A DNA stretch of 64,000 nt from Balaenoptera acutorostrata. Its lineage: Eukaryota > Chordata > Mammalia > Artiodactyla > Balaenopteridae. Every line of letters begins with the position of its first letter. The first letter of the stretch is position 1. The DNA lies in NCBI RefSeq assembly GCF_949987535.1, contig NC_080075.1:55545636-55609635 (forward strand), given 5' to 3'. Under the pieces are notes generated by a model. That model ran no database searches. It was not told where the DNA came from and saw only the letters and a list, made by a program, of their open reading frames with translations. The position numbers and the translations under genes were made by a program. Below, one piece after another: positions 53,211 through 64,000 of this stretch.

Positions 53211-55709
53211 CTCCATGTTCATTGTACAGGAGTATCAACTTCAACAAAGTCCTGTTTCATAATTCTGAGGACCAATTCCATCTTACTGTCCCTCCGCACT
53301 AACCAAATGTGCACACATGACAAAGACCCCACCAAAATCAGGTAATGACCAAGAAAGGGAGCAATTAAAAAATTGACTTGCTAAATGTCCACATACCAAA
53401 AATGTTGCAAGGCAGACAAACATTATATTATTTCCTCTCTCTAACTCTTATCCCCATCCCAAAGAAGTACAATCAAAGAATTTGATGTAATAACAGTTTG
53501 GCCAGTAATTCTCAAAAAAGGAATCCTGGGTGAATAAATTGAAGGAGAGACTATAATTATGCAAATTGTTGTAATAGATTGTTTGCCTGGAGAGCACACA
53601 ACTATAAACAAAATAGGGTAAGATACTTGGATTTTATTGGTGCTAAATTTTGTTGCAAATTTTTGTTTTAAACAATGCCTGCAAAATTTTAAGTAAATAT
53701 ATTTAAACTGACTAGCAGTATCAAGTGTTTTGATTTAGAAGAAATGTCTGATACAGAGAGCTCTAGGAAACAATTTGTCTTGACTCAAAAGTAAACCTAA
53801 CAAGCAATTTCCAACCACAGACAATGAGCCCAGTCTCATACCTAAAACTCCTGATTAAATCAAAGAAATATCCAATCCGGTTTAAAAATGATTCATAGGA
53901 AACAAACAAATGCTGTGTAGACAACAGATTCCCAAACGAACAGGAGTCATCGTTATGTTGAAGTTTGCTGTAAATATAATGCCACACTTCCAACCAGGAT
54001 CAGCAAAGGAAGAGAAAAAGCTCATCACAACTCTTAAACATATACAGCTTTCAGGTATGGGATAGAAATGTATTAATAGCATCTACCTCAGCTAAAAAAA
54101 ATTTTTGTTTTTATCTTCTGTCGCAACTCTGAATGATACTGTGTATGCATTAAAGTTTTCAATATCATGAATACACTATTGTGTAAAGAAGGAAGGGTGC
54201 TTTTTACAAGATATGGATTGTGTCACAAAATTTGGGGAGGGTGATAACCAATTAAAATTTTAAATGATGCTTATTTGAAATCTTGGGCACAGGAACGACA
54301 TCACTGAAGAAAAACTTGTTCTTCTAGCTAGTGGCTCCTGGCTCAGAGCAGACACATGGGCCACACTGGGAGATGATCTTACCCAAAGTGACACCCAGCC
54401 CTGACAGCCCTCGTCGCCGCAGCCTCTTCTATCTAATCTCGTGAATTACTCTAAGCCTAGAGAAAGGCCTACATGGATACAAAACTTTTAATTTGTAGTT
54501 ATTTCTGGGACACCAGAGCTGATACATTGTTCAGGCGTATACAAGAGATGCCGCTTTCTTAGTTTGCGAACATCTCTGGGCTGGTTAGAGCTTGTTTTCT
54601 GAACCAGGATGTGTAGATGAATCGGAGTTGTGTTATGATACATCTGTAAGTGGAACTAAATACAGCTGTATTAAATCTATATACCATGATAGCAAGAGAG
54701 AATATTGATAAGTTGCTGTATGAAAAATGCATTTTCCACAACAGTATATAGTATGATTATACTCTGTAATTACATGTCCATACTTACTCTATAGAAGAAA
54801 GTACATTCACCAAAGTGTTAACAGTGGTTATCTCTGGATGGCGGAATTTTGGTGATTTTTAGTTTTATCTTGATGCCTTTCTGTACCATGACTTTTTTTT
54901 TTTACAGGAACATGTATAATTTTTATAATCAGAAGAAAACAACTATTTTAAAAATAATTTTACAGGAGAGACAACTTATAGGGTCTGGGTTGTGTGTGTA
55001 TGCACACATACTCTTGCATAGTCTCCCTAACTATCCTTATGCTAAAAATCTCCCTCCAAGCCATTTGGGGAGCACTGCCCTCCTCCCTCAGGCCCAGGCA
55101 TCCCTGGGTGACATTTGCACAACCCTATCCTCCCTCCACATCCTGCTCTCCATCCAGCAGCGTCAGGGAGCTGCCCCCGCACTGGGGGCAGCCATTCAAG
55201 AAGCAAGGAAATATTATGCAAGAGCACAGGAAGTCAGAGGAGACAGGATTCTGGGCAGGCCTGGCAAGGAGTCTGTGTGAACTCCAGTGAACAAGTGGAC
55301 TTTGCTCAGCAGGGCCAAAGCCAGCAGAAAGCCTCCAGGGCGGCAAGGGAGAGCCGTCCACCTCAGGTCTCTGGCCAGTGGGCGGCCATCCAGAACTTGA
55401 TGTACCTGATGTAAGGCAGATAAACCCAAGTCCCAATATTTCTACTTTTTTGGCCCAAGTTCAAGGTGACTCCCCAGCACTCACGCACCATGACTCACCT
55501 CTGTCCCACATCGCTCTCCTCCGCCCCCCAAACACAACATGACTCCATTCAGTAATTTCCAGGCCTGTTCCTCTCAAGGCCACCAGCTTTCTAACTCAGT
55601 TCTCTCTCTCACTGCCTCAGACTGAAGGACTCAGTACTTTCAGCTAGCTTGTGTCCATCATCTCATGTCAGTATCAACCCTGAGCACCCCGGATATGTTT
55701 ATTTATATG

Positions 55710-55729
55710 CACACACACACACACACACA
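55710..55729. repeat. (CA)n microsatellite
   Basis: Ten CA units. Confidence 0.97.
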
Positions 55730-55789
55730 TTTATATGTGAATCACAGAAGTAATAACCCCTTCTTTTACAGTAGTTTATATTTTCCAAG

Positions 55790-55945
55790 CCCCAATCCAA
55801 CTGGCAGGGCAGGGATTACACCAGCCATCTGACAGTTGTAGAAACCGAGGCTCAGAGGGAGTGCATGACGGCTGCGGCATGATGCTATCAGAGTGGGGAG
55901 CCAGGTCTCCTGGTTAAGGATGCTCTCACTCACCCGAGAAGCCTG
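55790..55945 (-). repeat. MIR
   Basis: 'gttgtagaaaccgaggctca' and 'gtggggagccaggtctcctg' follow reversed MIR order. Confidence 0.55.
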
Positions 55946-57059
55946 CCTCCTTCTTCCCTGGCATTAGGAGATGAGACACGGCCCTGCCTGGTAACACAAC
56001 TGCTCCCTTTTGTAGAAACTGCTGGGCAGCACACATTCTGTCCCACCTCAACCCACTTTCTCCTTAACGGGGGGTGGGGAGGGGGTCCTGCTGCTGTCAG
56101 TGAAGTGGGTCCGGCCCCTGCTCTCTGGCATCATGCCATGTCCAGTAATGACTCGCAAGTCTCTGCCCCTCTCCACTTTAACAGAACCTCCTCTTGGAGA
56201 GGGGGAAATTACAGGGGAATTGGAGATGCTTTCTCCAAATCTCCACTGATCACCTTTAACCTCCCATCTTCCTTCCCTAAGGAAGCACCTGGAAACAGGA
56301 GTCAGGACCAGGTTCCACCTGGACTTCATTTCACAATGGAACTGGTTCCCACCTACTAGCCCATTTTAAAGATGGAGAAACTGAGGCCCAGAGGTCACCC
56401 AGCTGGTTAGCACTCCTGTTTCCTTTCCACCAGGCCACAGGAATTCTGCTAGACATACAACAGGACATTTCCCAAGCAGAAAGGCCCTAGATGTAAGTAG
56501 TGGGATGGACAGGACTGGGCAGAAATAGGACTAGGTACCCCCACTCCCCCACCCCCCCCACTCTCTTTTGCCTCTGTCAGGAGCAGCCAGTGATATTTTA
56601 ACACACAGAACCAGCCACGTAGGGAACAACTCCCACCCAGTCACTGCCCCTGGCCCGACAATTGCTAATTGTGGTGAGGACCGACAGCGGCATTCTCCTG
56701 GGACTCTGCTGTGTATTTCCAGTCGCCACCAACACACAATGGCCCCTACTCCTCTGGTGTAAACATTGCCAAATAAGACAAACAATAACATCACCACGAC
56801 AGAAAAATAACGTGCCCAGAGAGACAGCACCAGCCAGTGGAGAGAGGCTGGGGTCAGGGCTCTGCTACCATGGGCTCTTCTGCTCTCTGACTTTGCGATC
56901 ACATTTTTGTACCTCGCTTGTTTCATCTATATGGTGAGAATGACAACTACTTTAACCCACATTATGAGCTTTGGGAAAAAATTAAGCACTGACTGAACAA
57001 ACGCAAGAAATGATAATGCCAGGTTGAGGACAAAGACCCGGCAACCCTGGAATAATTAT

Positions 57060-57345
57060 TTCACTTAACAGATATTTAAGGAGCATCTCATAGGTGCCCA
57101 GCACTGCCCCAAACGCTGCGGGTATGGTGGCAAGGCAGCACGGCCCCCGCCCTCAAGGAGCTTACAAACTAGGAAGCAGCAACAGATAATAAGCAGACAA
57201 GTGAATGACAGCATGTGGAGAATGCCGTCTTTCAAACAAACAAACCAAAAAAAAATGGAGAAGAGGGTTGGAGGGCTGGCAGTTAACTGAGGGAGGTGGG
57301 GATAGACTTCCCTGAGGAGGTGATATTTAAGCTGAGCCCTAAGGC
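57060..57345 (-). repeat. L2
   Basis: 'ttaacagatatttaaggagc', 'caaggagcttacaaactagg' and 'ttccctgaggaggtgatatt' are reversed L2 3' region. Confidence 0.65.
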
Positions 57346-58254
57346 CCCAGAAGCTGTCCAGCCTCGAGATGGGGCTGAGGGAAGGGCCAGCTCAGGCACA
57401 AGAGATGTCAGGGATGCTGCAGGTGACAGATCTGAGGCCAGAATAGAGTGACCTGCCAAGTTTCATGGTCACTATGTGGCAGAGCCAAGCTCTTCACACC
57501 CAAAGCCTCTTCCCACTACCAGCAAGACCAGGAAGCCCAGGCATCTCGAGGCCTCAGTGTGCCCCTCATTTCTACATCTCCCAACAAGCTGCCTGCCCTT
57601 TTGAACACCTTGGGCCCGGCACTTAGTCCCTTTGGGGGCCCACAGTTAATTAGGTTTTGCTTGTGAGAAACCGAGCAACAAGTGGGACCCGAGCAGAGGT
57701 GGTGCAGATACAGCTCTTTAGGTCTAGAGATCTGGGGGTGCTGAATCGAAGGGCAAATCCCCACTTGTAACAGGATGGCAGCAGCCATGGACCCTCATCT
57801 CCACAGGTGAGGGGGAGAACAGGCCAGGCAGGGAAAGGGGCACACCCACAGTCAGACCATTTTTCAGGAGTCCTGGAAGTTTCCTTGGTCTCCTGGTGTT
57901 ATCAGATTTCCTCCCATCTCAGGAGATGGGAGAAATACAACTCAAACTTGAAAATCATGATTGGCAAGGGCACATAACCCTGGGGGCAGCTGTGGGTAGC
58001 GGCAGTTAAAGGCTGGAGAGCTAGCGTCTCCTTTCAGCGTCTGCTAAGACTCCCTCCCAATTGCAGTCAAATCGCTCCAACAGGTAGTGATGTGCCAAAT
58101 GGTTATATTGCTCTTCTTGTTAATAATGCTGCCTTAATGGTCTGTACTTCATACTCTTCAAAGGTCTTTCCATTGAGATAATGGTTGCAAAAATTATTTT
58201 CAAAGTGCAGTACGCTCTTAAAATGCATGGTTTTTACTGAAACTCTAGCTCATT

Positions 58255-58375
58255 TCAAACTTATAATAACAGTACTCGTAGAAAGCAGTTAGTGTATCTA
58301 ACCCCCATTTAGGAATAGGAAACAGAGAGAGGTTAAGTTACCCTCCTAGGTCACACAAGTCTGAAAAAGATCTAG
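58255..58375 (-). repeat. MIR fragment
   Basis: 'aacccccatttaggaatagg' and 'gagaggttaagttaccctcc' are reversed MIR. Confidence 0.55.
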
Positions 58376-59442
58376 AACAGTCTCTCAGAGTCCTAGAGAT
58401 TTTTGAGAGCTCCTCTGAACCTCCTATGGAGGCTGGCTTTGCCAGGGACACAAAAGAAGTAAAAAGTGGCCCTAGGGGCATTTACAATCTGTTTGGCAAA
58501 ACAAAGGGTAAGAAATATGGAATGCTGTGGTCAATCCCCTGACACTAATTTTGGAGGCAAAGGAATTCAAGTGGGTGAAAGTTTGTCCCTTTCCAAAATA
58601 AACATGTACTCTCCCTCGGCCCAGAAAATCTAACTCCAGGAGAATTGTTACGTCATTACCCTTGTAACATTTGGATCCATACAAGGAGCTACAGGTGGCC
58701 CAGCATCCCAAGGCTTATGTTGATCTGAGTGTGGAAAATGGTTCAAATGTGCCCAAATGAATGGCTTAGGAAAGAACGAATCAACGTTCATGGTCATCTC
58801 AGACTCCTTTCTGCCTGGGTGCTCTGGTCACCAGGATTTCTCAAGGCCCAACGCTGGCCAGAAGCTTCTGTGACTACACCACCACCAAGTGTGTCCAGGT
58901 CCCATCACCGAACTGACCCAGGTGGGGCAAACAGCTTGCTAGGAGTTTCGCAGAGGCAAAACTGTTATTTTCAAAAGTACTTTTACTTTGGAAAGGAAGA
59001 GAAAAGAAAAAAAAAAAAAAACAGAGAGGAATAGACATGGTAAGTTCACAGGTTTCCTACCCTAATGGTGTCATCACAGATTAGCTGGGTTAGATCACCC
59101 TCTTCTCCCTTCCGGGGGCCTATCTGGAGCTGTGGGCAGGTGGATGCTAGACTGGGATTCTAGCTCTAGCTAGATTAAGGTAAACACCACTTCCTGGCCT
59201 ACGGGGTTTCTCAGGACATCCCTGAGGCCACTTCCCAGGGACTGCCCAAGGCCCCAGACAGCCCCTGTGTCTGGGCTGGCTGCACTGAGCTCTGCGGCTC
59301 TCTACCACCTGCAGTCCCAGGGGAGGAAGCCTCCATCCACCTGGCTCCAGAGGGTCCTTCCTGGGCTCAGGCCCAGATTTCAGCAGCCTGCACAGAGTAG
59401 GTGTGAAATGTGAGCACACCACTGAATAAAGCAATCCTCCCT

Positions 59443-59453
59443 GGGGGGGGGGG
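59443..59453. repeat. 11-base G run
   Basis: Homopolymer in otherwise unique sequence. Confidence 0.9.
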
Positions 59454-60649
59454 AACAATTTCCCAGTTCGACAACCATTTACGAATTACTGAGGGGCTGG
59501 AAAAGGAAGAAGAGACGGGACATGCAATTGTCACAATGACATTAAATTCCAAGCCAAGAGCTATCAGGAGTAGCGGCCTCCCTCGAAGTACCATTGGACG
59601 GGGTGCGCTAAAGTGACTTGCTTGGCCTTTGCTGGGCCCTGGTGTGGGAACTTCTTCAGGGATTCAGGATCTCTGCCAAGGCCCTGCTCGCAAGTGTCCA
59701 GCCATGACCACAAATGCTTCTAAATACCTCCGGGAGAAAGGTTATACTTGCTGTGGGTATAACTACCCTACCCCAGCTACCCTACCAGGTGACTCCAGAA
59801 AGATGGCTCCTTTTATCTCTGGCTACATCTGTCCAAGAACACCAGAGTTCAGGCTTTAGGGAATGGTGTAGCCACACAACAGGAAAGGAGAAGCCAAGGA
59901 ACAGCTCAGCTGCCACTTCACGCAGGGGATGCAACTCCCAGTGATCAGTAGAGACTGACAAAAAGCATGGCCATCTCTCTCCCTACAAATAGTGGGACGT
60001 TGAAGGGCCTGTCCTATCTTTCTGTAATGATCAGACTCAGAAACCTAGAATCTACAATGACAAAGGGCAAGAAGGGATAGAACAAAAGCCCCTATCATGT
60101 TATTAAGGGGACAGAGGCTTCACCATCAAAATGAGAACGTGGAATGAGCACCACTGCACCCGTCCACAGAGCCCGATGGAAGCTATTTTAGAACACAGTA
60201 AGCTGTCCCCTTCCAGCCGCCTACTCTGGACACTGGGAGGCATTTATTACCCTGAGGCGTAGTACAGTCCAAAAAGAAATATATTCTAGAGTAACTTGGG
60301 CACATTTGCGGATGACTGATTTCCTAAGCAATACAGAGGAACATTCTTAGCCTTATGAAGGACAACCACGGCACCCTCCAACCACCCTTTGGTGCTTACA
60401 CTAGAGCCAGCTGGAAGATAACAGATGTGCCCTGAGCAGCTCCCAGTCCAAATAACTCCCAAGAGAAGCAGGCACTGCTCCTGTGGCCCCAAGGCAGCCC
60501 TAAGATTCCATCACATCATGACTCAAAGAGGAATCATGATGTCCTCAACTTCCCAACACCAGCCTGGGCTGGTCCCCCATCTCCCATCTTTTAACACAGC
60601 TCCAGATTCAGCTCTGGAAGGAGCCGGCTCACCAGCACTGGCCTGTACA

Positions 60650-60855
60650 CCCTCATTATTCCTACCACCTCATTTTACTCCAGCTGTTCACCCCCGCTGG
60701 AATGCCCCGAACCCATCTGCCTATCCAAATTCTACCTAATCTTCAAGACCTACCTCTTAATGCTCCTCCATTAAACCTCCCTCTAATCTGTGCTGATCAG
60801 TTCCTTTCCTAAAACTATTCACAACACACAAGATCTGTTTACCCTTATTTGCACT
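60650..60855 (+). repeat. L2 fragment
   Basis: 'cccccgctggaatgccccga', 'ctacctaatcttcaagacct' and 'cattaaacctccctctaatc' follow L2 order. Confidence 0.6.
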
Positions 60856-61264
60856 CAGTTACTATCAATCTTCCACAGTTGCTCAATGTTTTATCTGAGC
60901 TAGTTCTGACTTCCTAACAAGATAGCAACATCGTAAAGATGGGGCTTAGACAACCATTAACGTAAACCATCTTGCATTGTTTTAAACAAATCATTTTAGG
61001 AATTCCTTGACTCACCAACTAGACTCTAAGCCTCCTGAGTGCAGGGGACTAGACTCTAATGCCTCTTTGTAACCTCACTACATGGCATGGCACCTGAATT
61101 TAGTAGGTAACCTAGAATGTTTGTACACAGTGATGATGACAGTATCCACACAAACTTCACTACATGCATGGTGGGTGACCAAGGAGGATGGGTAAGTTGA
61201 TCTGAGCAAAGGTTTCTGCCTAAATCTCTAACCCGCTGCACTTAAGCCCAAAGTTCATGACATA

Positions 61265-61425
61265 GATCGAATTACTGAGTCTACAAACAATTACTGGGCA
61301 CCAAATGTGGGCCTCTGTTCTGAGTGCTGTGGGAACAAAGAACAGAAAAAGATAACTGGGTTTCTGCTCCTGAAGGACTTACCACCTATGTGGTGATCAG
61401 GGACAGATACACACACATACACACT
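61265..61425 (-). repeat. L2 fragment
   Basis: 'attactgggcaccaaatgtg', 'gagtgctgtgggaacaaaga' and 'ctcctgaaggacttaccacc' fit the reversed L2 3' end. Confidence 0.55.
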
Positions 61426-64000
61426 GAAAAGCAAATTGTAAGAGCATCATACAAGTAATAAGACACAGACTGAAGACCATATAAATGCAGGGGTAACCAA
61501 TGTGCTGCGAATCAGGAAGGCCCCGTAAGGAAGGTGATTTCTAAACTGAGAGTGGGTACTCCCCTACACACACTTTCCCACCTGGCTTTTTTAAACTTTA
61601 ACCTAGAGCAAGTAAGTACTTTGTTGTTTGGCTGGTACTTGCCTTGGTGCATTGGGCAATCTTGAAGTGAAGCACTGACTTCACAATACTAGCCTAATGT
61701 TTGCATTTGATGTAAATCATGTATCAACCAGACCTGCCTATGGTCTTGTGGGTATTTTTTTCTTTTTCCTCTCTCTTCTTCTTTTTTTTTTTTTTAAAGG
61801 AAAATAAATAAAGGGCTCAAATCTACATGAAAAAGAAAAGCAGAGCCCAAGAGCCAGGCTTTCCAAGTGAACCAAGAGATATTGACAAAGCAATTGTATG
61901 ATTTTTTTTAATTAAGCATGATTTTGGGGACTCAAAATATGCACGGTGTTTACAAGGCACATTAGAGAATTAGACGTCCTTGCCCTTGAGCAACATGTAA
62001 TGTTGCTGGAAAGACAAGAACACGTGAAATGTCATTAGATAACAAGGAAATATAATCAGGCGGGCTCTCTCGCGTAAGTCACCAAGAGCTAGAAAGGAGT
62101 GGAGGGGGAGGTGCTGGTGTGGGAACTACTGCAGAAGGTTCTGTAGGACTTGGGGGACTTGGGCTGATGCTAGGAAAGCTGGAGATACTCGAGTACAAAG
62201 AGAAGTCAGGAGAGCATCCTAGATGGTGGGACTGGGCTGAGGGAGCAGAGGTGGGAAGGAGACCTGTGACGTGGAGTGAACCAGCCCTTGCGGCAGAGCG
62301 AGGAGACTGGCACATTTGGGGTTCAGGAAGCACACTGGGTGATGGGGAATGGGGTGAGAGGGCTGGAGTGGGGTCCCTGATTGTCAACGAGATGAATTCC
62401 CACAGCTGTGTAGGCTGCCCTTGGGAAGAAAACTGGACCAAGGATCCACGTCCTCATTCAGGTTTTGAGTGTGTCTAGCTAATCCTTGGAGATCTTTAAG
62501 AGAAACACTCAAATCCACAAGAGGAACCCCTTCCCCACCCTGAAGACTCTCTGTGCTCCAAGGACATGACAACCCTGCCTAAAATAGGGGCAGTATCAGC
62601 ACCATGCAAACCTGTTCTGAGAGGCTAGGAAAGCTCTTTTAGCAGCCAGGCTGCTTCCCAGCCGGTCAGATAGCAGGGAAATGCACGGGGGTGCTAATTT
62701 CCAGAGAATATCAGAAAGCGCCAGAAAGTGCGGCAGCCACCCAGTGGACCAGGATTTCCCCCTGACTTCTTGACCACCCCAAAGAACCTCACCAAATGGG
62801 AGGGGCTGTGTCGGCTGTGCCAGGACATGCAGAGCGAAGGCAAGGAAGCCAAAAAACTGTGAAGGGGCTGGCTCCCATGCCCCACCTACCACTAATTCCC
62901 CTGAATCCCTGGTACAGAAGAAAAGACAGACTCCTGTGGCATGGCGATATGGTTACATTTATAGAAGCTCCCTTGTCACCAGCAAAATGTGACCTTCATA
63001 CTTTTCTTAATATCTGGATAAACATTTGTTGTGCAAGCACACAAATAAAGGTTCTAAGGGTGAAATGTGGTGTGTCTAGTAACACCACGCAGCTCTGAAC
63101 CCAGGCACCAGAAAGTCCTTTTGGCTCTGGAGATGACTTCTCTCTCTCTTTACCCTGGGCACCAAAATTAGCTTCATCAACCTCAGCCAGTGCTGGAGTG
63201 AAGGCTGCCATGCTAAAATAGTATCTGAGAACTCTTGGAAACACAGGAGAGAAACACAAGGTTACGGTGGTTTACAAACACCGAAGAAAGCAATTTCACT
63301 GGAGTGCTTCTTAAACCAAATATAGAGGGAAGGAGCATTATTGGGGTTTAGCCTGGAATCTTCACAGAGTGAATGATATTCTTCTAGCTCCCTGAATTCT
63401 CCACATGGTATATTTTATATACCGTGATATACTCGATTAAACATGAGTATTTTCATTCAGAAAAATAGTGTAGAGGTTATATGTTCATAAAAGAGTGGTT
63501 ATCAAATGATCTGTGCTTTACTTGCACGGTCCTATTATTTCTAGAACACTCTGTAGAAACATCACAGAGTCCCATTTCCCCATATATCTGACCATCCAGA
63601 ATTGATTTTTTAAATTTTGTTTTGAAGTTCTGAAGAATGGGCCCTCGAAGAGCTCCTCACAGGCACAATTTTCTGCTGTTTCCACATGGAATTCATAAAC
63701 AGAGACAAGCAACTGATTTTGTGTGTGCACATAAAGCCATTCTTTCCTGCAACTGCGTATGACGTATTTTCCAGGACAATCTTTCTCAATACTCCAAAGT
63801 GCTTCAGCAACAGGAAGCTGTAAAGGTAGGAAGGAGGCCTGTAGATATTTGCTGTAATTACTCATTAGTAATGAGAGTAGTTAGCACTGAAGTTTGAGTC
63901 ACCCCCTTTGGGCTCATGCTCCTTCATTAGCTTATAACAGGTGCCCAGGAGGACACCTGGGTCCAGTTCTAGCTTTCACTGCAGGTGACACAGCTTGCTT

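Noticed and set aside
54780..54970. Possible old L1/other repeat end ('acagtggttatctctggatg')
   Set aside because: The phrase is familiar from mammalian interspersed repeats but I could not fix the family or ends.

Overview
The window is mammalian nuclear DNA, almost certainly from a whale or dolphin (Cetacea). It carries nine tRNA-derived SINEs of the CHR type, a family typical of cetaceans and their hippo relatives, eight of them the longer CHR-2-like form. I see no ruminant Bov-tA/BovB or pig PRE-1 copies. Ancient eutherian repeats (MIR, L2, hAT-Charlie, Tigger, an MLT1-like LTR) fill the rest. Calls rest on reading the sequence and on remembered family consensus; no database was searched. 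|| One protein-coding gene is present: EPAS1 (HIF-2alpha), transcribed from the minus strand and only partly inside the window. Six coding exons are seen, numbered as in human: exon 7 (406-512), exon 6 (10623-10828), exon 5 (10929-11047), exon 4 (14457-14541), exon 3 (14961-15112) and exon 2 (23661-23851). All have GT-AG borders and their phases join without a frameshift or stop, giving residues about 10-295: the bHLH domain, all of PAS-A and the first part of PAS-B. Exon 1 (start codon, promoter) lies beyond 64000. Exon 8 onward (rest of PAS-B, the oxygen-dependent degradation domain, the transactivation domains) lies before position 1. || Layout: 1-405 is the end of intron 7 nearest exon 7; 513-10622 is intron 6, with two SINEs, a composite GT/GA microsatellite and a purine-pyrimidine alternating tract beside exon 6; 10829-10928 is a 100-bp intron 5 with a 19-base G run (C in the transcript); 11048-14456 is intron 4 with an LTR remnant; 14542-14960 is intron 3; 15113-23660 is intron 2 with a CpG-dense stretch; 23852-64000 is more than 40 kb of intron 1, with seven CHR SINEs, a nested L1 block, a Tigger inside a MIR, hAT elements, a perfect 16-bp inverted repeat and two stretches with transcription-factor-like motif groups. 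|| HIF-2alpha is the oxygen-regulated subunit that pairs with ARNT to drive hypoxia genes, so a diving mammal's copy is of biological interest. Four residues differ from the human protein as I remember it (S79P, N209S, Y214C, I265V). I found no second protein gene, structural RNA gene, CRISPR array or clearly new genetic system. The most unusual structures are the non-B-DNA-prone tracts on both sides of exon 6 and the inverted repeat at 49186-49224.
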